In this document: one piece after another, positions 31,522 through 38,655 of the stretch
Layout of the letters: every line of letters begins with the position of its first letter
Position numbering within the stretch: the first letter of the stretch is position 1
IMG/VR virus record: IMGVR_UViG_3300038701_001111
Location: 1-46,921 of that record
DNA length: 46,921 nucleotides
From: a virus
Strand: one strand, 5' to 3'
Position numbers and translations under genes: made by a program
Notes under the pieces: model-generated
Databases searched by the model: none
Told to the model about the DNA's origin: nothing
Seen by the model: the letters and a program-made list of their open reading frames with translations, nothing else

Positions 31522-31949
31522 TGTGCCTCCAGTGACGCCCGAGCGCGCCGCAGCGCCTCTATGGCTTCATCAATCTCGGTGATCGCCTGCGCCCGGTCCT
31601 TTTCAGCATCCGACTGCTGGGCCGCGAGGATCGCGCACACGGCCTCCCCGCTTTCCTTGCTGATCGACCCGGCGTGCATCAGCGCAGACCCGCGTGCCGT
31701 TCTGGCATCGGGGTTCATGCGCCGCGCCATGAGCCGTGTAATCGGATAGCGCCCGCAGGCATCTTCCAGCGCGATCACATCATCGACCGGCCAGCCGTGC
31801 AGGCCTGACATGCGCTTCGACAAAGTTCCCTTGCCAACATGCTGACCCGTGCGGGCGTTGATCGTTTCCGCGGCGGCATCGAGGCAGCCGAATTGGCCAT
31901 CAATCATGGCCGACATTTGAGCGTTGATCAGGCGACGAAGGTCAGTCAC
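31518..31949 (-). CDS. Helical regulator-like protein
   Basis: A 143-residue protein: VTDLRRLINAQMSAMIDGQF, an HTH-like middle (TGQHVGKGTLSKRMSGLHGW) and YPITRLMARRMNP, ending in a coiled coil (EIDEAIEALRRARASLEAQ). In position it is the first leftward gene after cro apart from opposite-strand genes, similar to a CII or other early regulator. Start taken at GTG 31949 because GAGG lies just upstream; ATG 31991 is the alternative. Confidence 0.65.
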   Translation of the reverse strand: MTDLRRLINAQMSAMIDGQFGCLDAAAETINARTGQHVGKGTLSKRMSGLHGWPVDDVIALEDACGRYPITRLMARRMNPDARTARGSALMHAGSISKESGEAVCAILAAQQSDAEKDRAQAITEIDEAIEALRRARASLEAQ

Positions 31950-32000
31950 GCGCAACCTCGTTTCCTTGCGCGCGGGTAACTGGGTGCGCATGTGTTAGGT

Positions 32001-32303
32001 ATGGAAAGGAGAACAGCATCATTCAGGCCCCGCTTCACGAAGGCGCAGTGTCCGCTTGATGGTCAGATCATTGACCCGGTGTTCAATCTCGATGGACTCG
32101 ACACGCGGCGCGAAGTGCTCAAGGATTTCCGAGAATTCCTGCGGGCGATTCTCATCGGAGGCCGATATGACTTTTGGGCCTGTTTCAGTTTCGGACATCT
32201 TGAAGATCCTCGATCAGGTTCCGGGGTGGAAAACGATCCGGGCGCTTCCCGGTCGCGTGGAGGCGCTGGAAGCGCGAATTGCGGCACTGGAGGCTGCGCT
32301 TGA
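32001..32303 (+). CDS. Possible small protein opposite the cro operon
   Basis: Reads MERRTASFRPRFTKAQCPLD and then LDTRREVLKDFREFLRAILI, with codon use like real genes up to about 32170. It then overlaps the zinc-ribbon gene in another frame and loses protein character. Only the first 55 residues look credible. Confidence 0.4.
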   Translation: MERRTASFRPRFTKAQCPLDGQIIDPVFNLDGLDTRREVLKDFREFLRAILIGGRYDFWACFSFGHLEDPRSGSGVENDPGASRSRGGAGSANCGTGGCA

Positions 32304-32478
32304 GAAGCCCGCCAAAGCCCCGGGCGAGTCATGCCCCACATGCGGAGAACGCGCCCTGCGCAGAGCGTCGTCGCGGCCAATGGGTGGCGAACTGGGCCAG
32401 CTTGGCGGTCGCATCGAGACATGGGCCTGCGCTGAGTGCGGCGCTACAGACGAGCGGACCAAGCTGCCGGGAGGTTGA
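32167..32478 (+). CDS. Coiled-coil zinc-ribbon protein
   Basis: A 103-residue protein with a helix (TFGPVSVSDILKILDQVPGW), a short coiled coil (RVEALEARIAALEAALEK) and a four-Cys zinc ribbon (CPTCGERALRR ... WACAECGAT). CGGAGGCCGAT precedes the ATG. It is read rightward between leftward cro and the CII-position gene, so it would oppose the rightward-facing cro transcript downstream part. Function unknown. Confidence 0.65.
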   Translation: MTFGPVSVSDILKILDQVPGWKTIRALPGRVEALEARIAALEAALEKPAKAPGESCPTCGERALRRASSRPMGGELGQLGGRIETWACAECGATDERTKLPGG

Positions 32479-32491
32479 TGAGACAGCGTGT

Positions 32492-32713
32492 TCATGCCGC
32501 GTCCTCGGAGGTTTGGGGTTGAGATGCGCGCTCCAGCGCCAGCGTCTCAAACGAAACATTTTGCCCGCGCTTTTTAGCCGCGCGAACGATCTCAGCATCA
32601 TACTTGGCCGGAATCGACCGTCTCTGATGCCATGCCGCAACCGTCGGATATGGCTTGCCAAGCTCGGCTGCCATTTCTTTGAGGGTCGGCCATATGCGGA
32701 AAATACGCTCCAT
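32492..32713 (-). CDS. Cro-like repressor
   Basis: A 73-residue DNA-binding protein, with an HTH in LKEMAAELGKPYPTVAAWHQ near its N-terminus. It diverges from the CI repressor across 72 bases of operator DNA, the defining position of Cro. No ribosome-binding site precedes the ATG, and the -10 box ends only about 8-13 bases upstream, so the mRNA is likely leaderless. Confidence 0.8.
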   Translation of the reverse strand: MERIFRIWPTLKEMAAELGKPYPTVAAWHQRRSIPAKYDAEIVRAAKKRGQNVSFETLALERASQPQTSEDAA

Positions 32714-32782
32714 GCGTAATTATATGCGGTATGCGTTTCGCATTGTCAACGCCAAGCGCATAGAGATGCGTGGTAAACGCAT
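32712..32782. promoter_or_regulatory. Divergent cI/cro control region with ATGCGT operators
   Basis: Half-sites ATGCGT/ACGCAT: direct copies at 32712, 32724 and 32731; a palindrome ATGCG-TTT-CGCAT at 32731-32743; facing copies at 32757-32770; and ATGCGTGGTAAACGCAT at 32766-32782. The leftward promoter is TTGACA (32744-32749 complement) with a 17-base spacer to CATATA, or 19 to TATAAT. CI and Cro compete here to set lysis or lysogeny. Confidence 0.75.
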
Positions 32783-32785
32783 AGA

Positions 32786-33442
32786 ATGAATGATGCGAAT
32801 GAAAGACTTCGAGCGGCCCGAGAGAAGGCAGGCTTCAAGAATGCCTCGGACGCCGCCAGCGCCAAGGGTTGGACGTACAGCACATATGCTGGCCACGAGA
32901 ATGGCTCGCGGCAAATATTGCCGGACGCAGCGAATAAATACGCTAGAGCCTTTGGCGTGTCTGCAAACTACATTCTGTTTGGGACCGGCTCAGAAATAAC
33001 TAGCGTCGAAAGCGACGACACGATCCACACGAACGGAACGTTCATCCCGGTCTATGACGTCCAAGCCAGCGCAGGCTTCGGCGCGCTGGTCGATTACGAG
33101 GAGCAGACGCACAGCCTCGCCTTCCCGCCGGACTACCTTCGCAAATTGACAGGCGCGTCACCGAAGCACTTGGTGATCATCAGCACCAAGGGCGACAGCA
33201 TGGAGCCGACACTGCTGGATGATGACATCGTGTTGGTCGATACGTCAAAGACGCACATGGGATACGAGGGCATGTTCGTTCTTCGCCACAACGACACGCT
33301 GCTGGTAAAGCGCGCGGGTATGGCGCCAAAGCCCGGTCACGTCACTCTGATTTCTGACAACAAAGCCTATCCGCCGGTCGAGGCGCGTCTTGAGGATCTG
33401 CACGTTGTCGGCAAGGTTCTGTGGTACGGGAGGAAGGTTTGA
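32786..33442 (+). CDS. CI-type lysogeny repressor (XRE-HTH plus S24 peptidase)
   Basis: A 218-residue repressor. Residues 5-65 form an XRE HTH (SAKGWTYSTYAGHENGSRQI). The C-terminal LexA/CI domain carries the catalytic Ser138 in GDSMEP and Lys175 in LLVKRAG. The likely self-cleavage bond is Ala96-Gly97 (QASAGFG). RecA-stimulated cleavage after DNA damage would induce the phage. No ribosome-binding site is evident and the start is close to the operators, as in leaderless lambda cI. Confidence 0.9.
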   Translation: MNDANERLRAAREKAGFKNASDAASAKGWTYSTYAGHENGSRQILPDAANKYARAFGVSANYILFGTGSEITSVESDDTIHTNGTFIPVYDVQASAGFGALVDYEEQTHSLAFPPDYLRKLTGASPKHLVIISTKGDSMEPTLLDDDIVLVDTSKTHMGYEGMFVLRHNDTLLVKRAGMAPKPGHVTLISDNKAYPPVEARLEDLHVVGKVLWYGRKV

Positions 33443-33495
33443 TGTCATCCCCCATCCGCCTGCACTGGCCCCAGGAGCTGGTGAGGAAGGTTTGA
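33442..33495 (+). CDS. 17-codon linking ORF after cI
   Basis: Reads MSSPIRLHWPQELVRKV, begins in the cI stop (TGATG) and ends in the next gene's start region. Its last bases repeat the end of cI (GAGGAAGGTTTGATG occurs at both ends), so it looks like a small duplication that carried the stop and ribosome-binding site. Probably acts only in translational coupling. Confidence 0.35.
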   Translation: MSSPIRLHWPQELVRKV

Positions 33496-34124
33496 TGGAA
33501 TGGCTGGAGGCCTTTTCAGCTTGGATTGAGGCTCCTGCGTCCTATAATTGGGTTGCCCTTATTGGAGTGGCCGCAGCCGTGATAACCGCCTTCGCAACAG
33601 GATATTCCGCTAACCTTGATCGGCTAAGTAGGCGAGAGAGGATTACTGCCGAATGGTCCTTTGAGAATGAAGCGGATCGACTGAGGGTAACGCTGCAAGT
33701 CAAGAACCAGACCCAGACGACACTGGATGGCGACAGAATTCGAGTTCGCGGTCCGGTCCGAGATGTTACTCCGGCTACTAGAGAGGCCAAGCATGAAAGC
33801 TGGTCAAACTTTGAGTGCCCGTTTCGATTTGCAGTAAAGCCCGGCGGCAGCGAGACTTTCTCGTTCATAATCGTGCCGGACCCTCAGCTACTCCGCCACT
33901 CAGCGACATCGTGGCTCGGCGGCCCAAGATCTTGGGTGGGCAGATCACTCTGGCGACTGTTTGGCTGGAGATTGGAATTCGGCCCCAGGTTTTCGATCAC
34001 TTCGAGGCTGCGAAGAAGATCGTCTCCGATGCGACCGATCCGCTTGACTGCCGTTAAGAGAATATATGACCCAATGGCAATAAAGATGGCTGAAGCCATC
34101 GAGGCCAAAGCCGACACCAAGTAA
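33495..34124 (+). CDS. Membrane protein co-transcribed with cI (exclusion/defence candidate)
   Basis: A 209-residue protein with an N-terminal membrane helix (WVALIGVAAAVITAFATGY, about residues 19-37) and a following soluble beta-rich domain (RLRVTLQVKNQTQTTLDGDR, PGGSETFSFIIVPDP). The last 70 residues are Arg-rich. GAGGAAGGTTTG precedes the ATG. It lies between cI and a strong terminator with no promoter seen in between, so it should be made in lysogens. This is the usual place of superinfection-exclusion or anti-phage genes. No known family is recognised. Confidence 0.7.
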   Translation: MEWLEAFSAWIEAPASYNWVALIGVAAAVITAFATGYSANLDRLSRRERITAEWSFENEADRLRVTLQVKNQTQTTLDGDRIRVRGPVRDVTPATREAKHESWSNFECPFRFAVKPGGSETFSFIIVPDPQLLRHSATSWLGGPRSWVGRSLWRLFGWRLEFGPRFSITSRLRRRSSPMRPIRLTAVKRIYDPMAIKMAEAIEAKADTK

Positions 34125-34141
34125 GGTTCGATCCCAAGCAT
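33884..34141 (-). CDS. Possible membrane micro-protein antisense to the cI-operon gene
   Basis: Reads MLGIEPYLVSALASMASAIF with a good membrane helix and a Shine-Dalgarno-like GGAGGGTAGCA before the ATG. It overlaps 241 bases of the opposite gene's 3' end, and the strong terminator hairpin would lie in its leader, which counts against it. One of the two overlapping readings is probably chance. Confidence 0.3.
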   Translation of the reverse strand: MLGIEPYLVSALASMASAIFIAIGSYILLTAVKRIGRIGDDLLRSLEVIENLGPNSNLQPNSRQSDLPTQDLGPPSHDVAEWRSS

Positions 34142-34156
34142 TGCTACCCTCCATGA

Positions 34157-34179
34157 ACCCCGCTCCGGCGGGGTTTTTT
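34157..34179 (+). terminator. Strong terminator of the cI operon
   Basis: ACCCCGC and GCGGGGT pair around a TCCG loop and are followed by six T. It lies 33 bases after the membrane protein stop and just before the second operator region, ending the lysogenic transcript. Confidence 0.9.
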
Positions 34180-34231
34180 GTTGCCGCCAGCGGAGTGCTG
34201 GCAGGGGTAGTGTAGCAGGTTGATTCGGGCA

Positions 34232-34295
34232 GCGCATTATCTGCGCATATTTTTACGCGCTACGCATTGACAACGCATAACGCATAACGCATATT
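34232..34295 (+). promoter_or_regulatory. Early rightward promoter with tandem ACGCAT operators
   Basis: TTGACA (34267-34272), 17-base spacer, CATATT (34290-34295). ACGCAT half-sites occur at 34262, 34273, 34280 and 34287, the last three in 7-base tandem, with GCGCAT at 34232 and 34243. The same half-sites occur at the cI/cro region, so CI or Cro should repress this promoter, which drives the early genes from 34331. Confidence 0.8.
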
Positions 34296-34330
34296 CTCCC
34301 CAACGGCACACCGCCAGACGGGAGAACCAC

Positions 34331-34690
34331 ATGCTCTACACCAACGCCCAACTCGACGCTGAGATCAGCCGCCTTCGTGCTGCCCGGTACGTCGCGCCGC
34401 CCGCCGATGCACCGATGGCGCACCACTTCATCACATGGAACGGCTGGGACGTGTTCTCGACCAAGGACGACTGCGACAGTCGCGGCGGCAAGGCCAAGGT
34501 CAGCTATTTCGCGGTGCATCAGGACACCGGAGAACAGCGCGAGATCGACATCAGCCCGTATGGGTATGGCGACATGCGCCTGATCCGCCGCATCGTTGAT
34601 CTTGGCTTTCCCAAGCGCCTGACCTGCGCGCCGCTCACGCACGAAGACTGCGACCAGATCGCGGCGCTGAGTGTGAGGGCTGCGGAATGA
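34331..34690 (+). CDS. First gene of the early rightward operon, unknown
   Basis: A 119-residue protein (MLYTNAQLDAEISRLRAARY...), mixed helix/strand, with HFITWNGWDVFSTKDDCDSRG in the middle and a helical end. GGAGAACCAC precedes the ATG. As the first gene from the CI-regulated promoter it should appear early in infection; host takeover is a fair guess only. Confidence 0.65.
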   Translation: MLYTNAQLDAEISRLRAARYVAPPADAPMAHHFITWNGWDVFSTKDDCDSRGGKAKVSYFAVHQDTGEQREIDISPYGYGDMRLIRRIVDLGFPKRLTCAPLTHEDCDQIAALSVRAAE

Positions 34691-34884
34691 CCCACGCAAA
34701 GAACATGAAGGTGCTCAACGCGGCGATTTACGACGCGATCCGCTCCGGCAACCGCGAAGGCCAGCCCGTGACCGCGCTGCGTGAAATGGCGGCGGATATT
34801 GACCACCTGATCGACCACGGCTGCACCCGCGCGGAAATGCGCGAGCGCATCAAGGCAAAGCGCCAGATCGAGGCAGCGGAATGA
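34687..34884 (+). CDS. Small helical protein
   Basis: A 65-residue, almost wholly helical protein (NMKVLNAAIYDAIRSGNREG, AADIDHLIDHGCTRAEMRER). ATGA overlaps both neighbours. Unknown function. Confidence 0.6.
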   Translation: MTHAKNMKVLNAAIYDAIRSGNREGQPVTALREMAADIDHLIDHGCTRAEMRERIKAKRQIEAAE

Positions 34885-35417
34885 CCAGCATCTACACCCA
34901 GCAATTCACGGTGGGACCGCTCACGCTTGCAGCGCAAGGCGAGTCCCTGATTATTGACGCTTGCGGAAAACGTATGGCGCATATCTGCGGCCTGCCGCCC
35001 CACGTCGCAGCCCACACCGCCGCCGCGTTCAACCGCGCCATGCAGGCTGTGCCGGATAAGTCTGGCGGCTGGACCTACACCACCAAGTCTGGGGTCTGGC
35101 ACATTGTCAACGAAGGCAAGCCGTTCGGCTTCCGCGCCCAGCACGACGACATCACCGGCGACAATGACCCGGCATGGATGTTTACCGAGGCATCGACGCT
35201 GATCGACTGCATGGACGCAATCGACGTTATTGAGTCCGAAAACACCTGCACCGAATGCCACGCGCTTGTTGGTGACGACGCGACCGACATGCAGGACGGC
35301 AGGCGGTGGCTCTGCCCTGACTGCCTTACTGCGGAACAAGAACACGAACGCGGGCTTGCGGAGATGGCCGACGACGACCGGGCACATGCGGCCATGGAGC
35401 GGGTGGCGGGCCTATGA
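34881..35417 (+). CDS. Zinc-ribbon early protein, paralogue 1
   Basis: A 178-residue protein with an N-terminal strand-rich part, the block AGGWTYTTKSGVWHIVNEGK-like region (here SGGWTYTTKSGVWHIVNEG), and a C-terminal zinc ribbon (CTECHALVGDDA ... WLCPDCLT). A paralogue is encoded at 39820-40359; the central block is nearly identical at DNA level (89 bases without mismatch). Function unknown. Confidence 0.7.
   Translation: MTSIYTQQFTVGPLTLAAQGESLIIDACGKRMAHICGLPPHVAAHTAAAFNRAMQAVPDKSGGWTYTTKSGVWHIVNEGKPFGFRAQHDDITGDNDPAWMFTEASTLIDCMDAIDVIESENTCTECHALVGDDATDMQDGRRWLCPDCLTAEQEHERGLAEMADDDRAHAAMERVAGL
35067..35183 (+). repeat. Long direct repeat, copy 1
   Basis: The first 89 bases are identical to 40009-40097, and the match extends to 117 bases with three mismatches. 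It covers the central domain of the two paralogous zinc-ribbon genes. Copies 4942 bases apart could recombine and delete the recombination genes between them. Confidence 0.95.
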
Positions 35418-35512
35418 TCCGCGAATTTCTCACCGACCTTATTGGCGCGCTGTGTGTGTTTCCCGGCCTGCCGATGCTCTTTCTCTTCATCGCTCACGGC
35501 ATGGGGTACTGA
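35414..35512 (+). CDS. Single-TM micro-protein (32 aa)
   Basis: Begins in an ATGA overlap. Reads MIREFLTDLIGALCVFPGLP and then a hydrophobic run LFLFIAHGMGY; almost the whole protein could span the membrane. Coupled to genes on both sides. Unknown. Confidence 0.5.
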   Translation: MIREFLTDLIGALCVFPGLPMLFLFIAHGMGY

Positions 35513-35513
35513 C

Positions 35514-35669
35514 ATGAAAAACCAAAACGACCGCAAGACGCCCGTCTATGACGCTGAGTTCTTCGAGCCAAAGCGCCGCGAGCGCGGGCTTGGTGTCGCT
35601 CCGGTGCTGTGGATGTTGTTCGTCTGTCTGACGTGCCTGGCGATTGTGCTGTGGGGGGTGGTGTTGTGA
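35514..35669 (+). CDS. Single-TM protein, paralogue of 41231 gene
   Basis: A 51-residue protein with a polar N-terminus (MKNQNDRKTPVYDAEFFEPK) and a C-terminal membrane helix (VLWMLFVCLTCLAIVLWGVV). The gene at 41231 has the same layout, and 21 consecutive bases coding for KTPVYDA are identical. Unknown function; C-terminal anchor. Confidence 0.6.
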   Translation: MKNQNDRKTPVYDAEFFEPKRRERGLGVAPVLWMLFVCLTCLAIVLWGVVL

Positions 35670-36883
35670 CCTCTCATGCACTTGATCGCCTCGCCGAACG
35701 GTTCCCCGACATCGCGCCTGCGGACGCAATGTCACAGATCATCGCAGCCATGCGGAACGGCAAGGCGCGGCACGTCGCGGACAGCATCACCGCGGGGAAA
35801 GCGGCCTATGCCGTGATCCTCGAGGGTGGCGCGGTGTGCTTTCCGGTCATGTCAGGTGACGGCGCGGTGATCACTGTTCTGATCGAAGGCATGGACTTCG
35901 ACACCCCGACCGGGCGCATTGCTCTTGAGCGCCCCGGCCTGCCCTACGGCGTCCACCAGCTTGACGAAGCGGCGTATCATTCTGACCCAGCCAAGATGCC
36001 TAGCCTGTCGTCTACACTGGCGCGCAAGCTGCTGTCGCAATCCCCGCTGCACGCCTGGACGGCGCACCCGCGGCTGAACCCGGACTGGCAACCGACCATC
36101 AAGGCCACGTTCGACATCGGGAAGGCCGCGCACGCTGCCATTCTCGGGCGCGGCGCCGGGTGGAAGGTGTACCCGCCCGAGGTTCTGGGCGCAAACGGTG
36201 CAGCCAACACGAAGGCTGCCAAGGAGTTCGCCGAGGAAACCCGAGCGCAGGGCATGGTGCCGCTGAAGCAGGATCAGGAAGACCAGATCCTCGCCATGAA
36301 GGCCAAGATGGCCGAGGCGCTGCTCGAGTACCGGATCGACCTTGACCCGGCGTGCTCCGAGATCGTGGCGCTGGCCGAAGTGGAAGGCGTGCCGTGCCGC
36401 ACGATGATCGACAACGTGCCGCTCGACCCACGCCAGCCGCTCTATGACCTCAAGACGTGCGAGAGCGCCGCGCCTGATACTTGCATGAAGGCCGTTATGA
36501 ATTACGACTATGATGTGCAGGCGCGGCACTACCTGGACACATGGAAAGAGGCGACCGGCGAAGATCGCGCCTTCCGGTTCATCTTTCAGGAGAAGTCCGC
36601 ACCCTTCGAGGTCTGCGTTGTGGAGTTGTCCCAAGACAGTCTCGAGATGGCTGGGCGCAAAGTGACCCGCGCCCGCGAGATTTGGCGCAACTGCGTCCAG
36701 TCCGACTATTGGCCGGGATACCCTCGAGGCGTCCACCAGATCGCCCTGCCTGAATTCTTCCACGGAAAATGGCTCGAGCAGGAGAGCGTGATCAAGGATT
36801 TCCGCCAGCAGACCGGGCGCGACATTCTTGACTTCGCACACCGGTGGCAGGCCCCCGAAAATCACAAGCTCGCAGGAGAGTAA
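35666..36883 (+). CDS. RecE-like PD-(D/E)XK exonuclease fused to an extra N-terminal domain
   Basis: A 405-residue protein starting at GTG in a GTGA overlap. From about residue 110 it reads as a RecE / DUF3799-type nuclease: MPSLSSTLARKLLSQSPLHAW, HPRLNP, FDIGKAAHAAILG, EGVPCRTMIDNVPL and YDLKTCESA (catalytic Asp-x-Lys), then YDYDVQARHYLD. Residues 1-95 form a separate small domain (SHALDRLAERFPDIAPADAM, KAAYAVILEGGAVCFPVM). It would resect DNA ends for the annealing ATPase encoded next. Confidence 0.8.
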   Translation: MTSHALDRLAERFPDIAPADAMSQIIAAMRNGKARHVADSITAGKAAYAVILEGGAVCFPVMSGDGAVITVLIEGMDFDTPTGRIALERPGLPYGVHQLDEAAYHSDPAKMPSLSSTLARKLLSQSPLHAWTAHPRLNPDWQPTIKATFDIGKAAHAAILGRGAGWKVYPPEVLGANGAANTKAAKEFAEETRAQGMVPLKQDQEDQILAMKAKMAEALLEYRIDLDPACSEIVALAEVEGVPCRTMIDNVPLDPRQPLYDLKTCESAAPDTCMKAVMNYDYDVQARHYLDTWKEATGEDRAFRFIFQEKSAPFEVCVVELSQDSLEMAGRKVTRAREIWRNCVQSDYWPGYPRGVHQIALPEFFHGKWLEQESVIKDFRQQTGRDILDFAHRWQAPENHKLAGE

Positions 36884-36885
36884 TC

Positions 36886-38001
36886 ATGATGCACGTTCGC
36901 TTTATCCCGGTCGCCGAATTGAACGATCCGCTGACACTGGCCATCGGCCTGTCCGGTGGATCGGGCACCGGCAAGACCTACACCGCCCTGCTGATGGCGC
37001 GCGGAATCGCCGAAACTGTCACCGGCAAGCCCGGTGCGCCTATCGGTTATGTGGACACCGAGAACCGCCGCGCCCTGCACTACAAGCAGGCGTTCCCGGA
37101 AATGGTGCACTACGACATGAAGGCCGTTGACGACAGCGGCAATATGATCGGCTTCGGGCCGGAACGCTGGATCGAAGTCATCGACGCCGCAGAGGCCGCA
37201 GGCCTGCCCGTTGTGATCCTCGACAGCTTTTCCCACGCATGGGAAGGCGTTGGCGGCGTTCTGGACCTGCACGCGCAGACACTGGACCGGCTGACCGGTG
37301 GCGACGACAGCAAAAAGAACCAGCGCAGCCAACTTGCATGGGCCGACGTGAAGCCCCGGTATCGCCGCCTGATCGACCGGATCGTCCGGGCCAAGTGCAA
37401 CATCATCATCTGCACCCGCGCCAAGCCCGTCATGCAGGAGAAGTCCTCGAAGACCGGGTGGAAGGAAGTCAACGCCCGCGCCACCAAGACCCGCCGCGCT
37501 GATGTGCCTTGGGACCCGGCCAGCGATGGCGATCTTATGTTCGAGATGACGACGATGGTTATCCTCGACCCCGCCGCACCTGGTTGTCCTGTCCACCAGA
37601 TCAAGGTCGCGGACCAGTTCAAGGGCTTGCTCGACCCGAGCCGCCCCATGAATGAGACAACGGGCCGCGCGATGGCGGAATGGGCCAAGGGCCAAGGCGA
37701 TGCGCAGGCGCAGAAGGCTGTGCTGGACCGGGCTCGTGCTGCCGCCCGAGAAGGCCGGGATTCATTCATTGCCTTCTACCAGAGCACCGAAGGCAAGGCG
37801 CAGCGCCCGTTGATCAAGACCATCCTCGAGGAGTGCCAAGGCCTCGCGGACAAGGCCGACGCCGCAAAGGTGGCCGACGACAGCGACAACCCGTTTGGAT
37901 TGCCGCCCGAGGACGACCACCGCCTCACCCCCGAGGATGAAGAGCGCATCCGCCGGGAAATCGAGGAAGAGAACCGCAAGGCCATGGAGGCAGAACAGTG
38001 A
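36886..38001 (+). CDS. Sak4-like RecA-type ATPase
   Basis: A 371-residue AAA/RecA-fold protein with Walker A GLSGGSGTGKTYTAL and Walker B PVVILDSFSHAWEG. It continues with NIIICTRAKPVMQEK and WDPASDGDLMFEMTTM, the pattern of Sak4-type phage ATPases that work with single-strand annealing or recombination nucleases. The C-terminus is acidic. Pairing with the RecE-like gene suggests a phage recombination module. GCAGGAGAG precedes the ATG. Confidence 0.8.
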   Translation: MMHVRFIPVAELNDPLTLAIGLSGGSGTGKTYTALLMARGIAETVTGKPGAPIGYVDTENRRALHYKQAFPEMVHYDMKAVDDSGNMIGFGPERWIEVIDAAEAAGLPVVILDSFSHAWEGVGGVLDLHAQTLDRLTGGDDSKKNQRSQLAWADVKPRYRRLIDRIVRAKCNIIICTRAKPVMQEKSSKTGWKEVNARATKTRRADVPWDPASDGDLMFEMTTMVILDPAAPGCPVHQIKVADQFKGLLDPSRPMNETTGRAMAEWAKGQGDAQAQKAVLDRARAAAREGRDSFIAFYQSTEGKAQRPLIKTILEECQGLADKADAAKVADDSDNPFGLPPEDDHRLTPEDEERIRREIEEENRKAMEAEQ

Positions 38002-38252
38002 ACGATCAAGCACCAATCCCGACATCCGAAGCACTCGTGATCCCGCAAGGCACCGACCTTGTGAGCCTGTTCAGCGCGCCCGACCTACCCGACCAATTCC
38101 GCTGCGCATCCTTCGCCGCCGAATACCTCCGCCGGTTCTGCGACATCCAGAGCCGCCGCGACCTTGCCACCAACATCGACGCCCGCGCCCGGTTCCGGAT
38201 CCTCCGCACCGAATTCGACGCATGGACCGGGCGGATAGCCAGCCAGAGGTGA
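37998..38252 (+). CDS. Small hypothetical protein
   Basis: An 84-residue protein (MNDQAPIPTSEALVIPQGTD...) with a helical C-terminal half (FAAEYLRRFCDIQSRRDLAT). ATGA overlap with the ATPase gene; it may be a partner of the recombination module. Unknown. Confidence 0.6.
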   Translation: MNDQAPIPTSEALVIPQGTDLVSLFSAPDLPDQFRCASFAAEYLRRFCDIQSRRDLATNIDARARFRILRTEFDAWTGRIASQR

Positions 38253-38256
38253 CAGC

Positions 38257-38655
38257 ATGACCGAAGCCATCCGCATGACCCTGAGCACGACCGACGCGCA
38301 GGGCAACATGATCACAACGCCGGAATTCACTAGCGACGATCTGAAACGCGCCGCAGACCAGATTAGGAAAGGCCCCCCCATGAAACACGATGCCGACTTC
38401 GCCAAACAGGCCGAACAAGCCTACCGCGTCACCGCAGACGAGCTGCGCAGCTTCATCGAACGGTTCGAACGCCTCGACGCCGAAAAGAAGGACATCGCCG
38501 ACCAGCAGAAAGAGGTCATGGCCGAAAGTAAGGCGCGCGGATACGACACCAAGATTATCCGTAAGGTGATCGCCCTGCGCAAGCGCGAACCCGACGACAT
38601 AGCCGAGGAAGAGGCGGTTCTTGCGATGTACAAAGAAGCGTTGGGGATGGCGTGA
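38257..38655 (+). CDS. gapR: GapR/DUF2312 nucleoid-associated protein
   Basis: The C-terminal 91 residues match GapR, an alphaproteobacterial protein that binds overtwisted AT-rich DNA ahead of replication and transcription: ELRSFIERFERLDAEKKDIA, EVMAESKARGYDTKIIRKVI, LRKREPDD and LAMYKEALGM. The ATG at 38380 (MKHDADF) has its own AGGAAAGG site, and gives the normal GapR length. The ATG at 38257 adds a 41-residue N-terminal extension. Both forms may be made. As a phage copy it may affect phage DNA or displace host GapR. Confidence 0.85.
   Translation: MTEAIRMTLSTTDAQGNMITTPEFTSDDLKRAADQIRKGPPMKHDADFAKQAEQAYRVTADELRSFIERFERLDAEKKDIADQQKEVMAESKARGYDTKIIRKVIALRKREPDDIAEEEAVLAMYKEALGMA

Noticed and set aside
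35852-36865. 337-codon minus-strand frame opposite the RecE-like gene
   Set aside because: The plus strand encodes clear PD-(D/E)XK motifs and coupled starts; the minus frame has no recognisable pattern.
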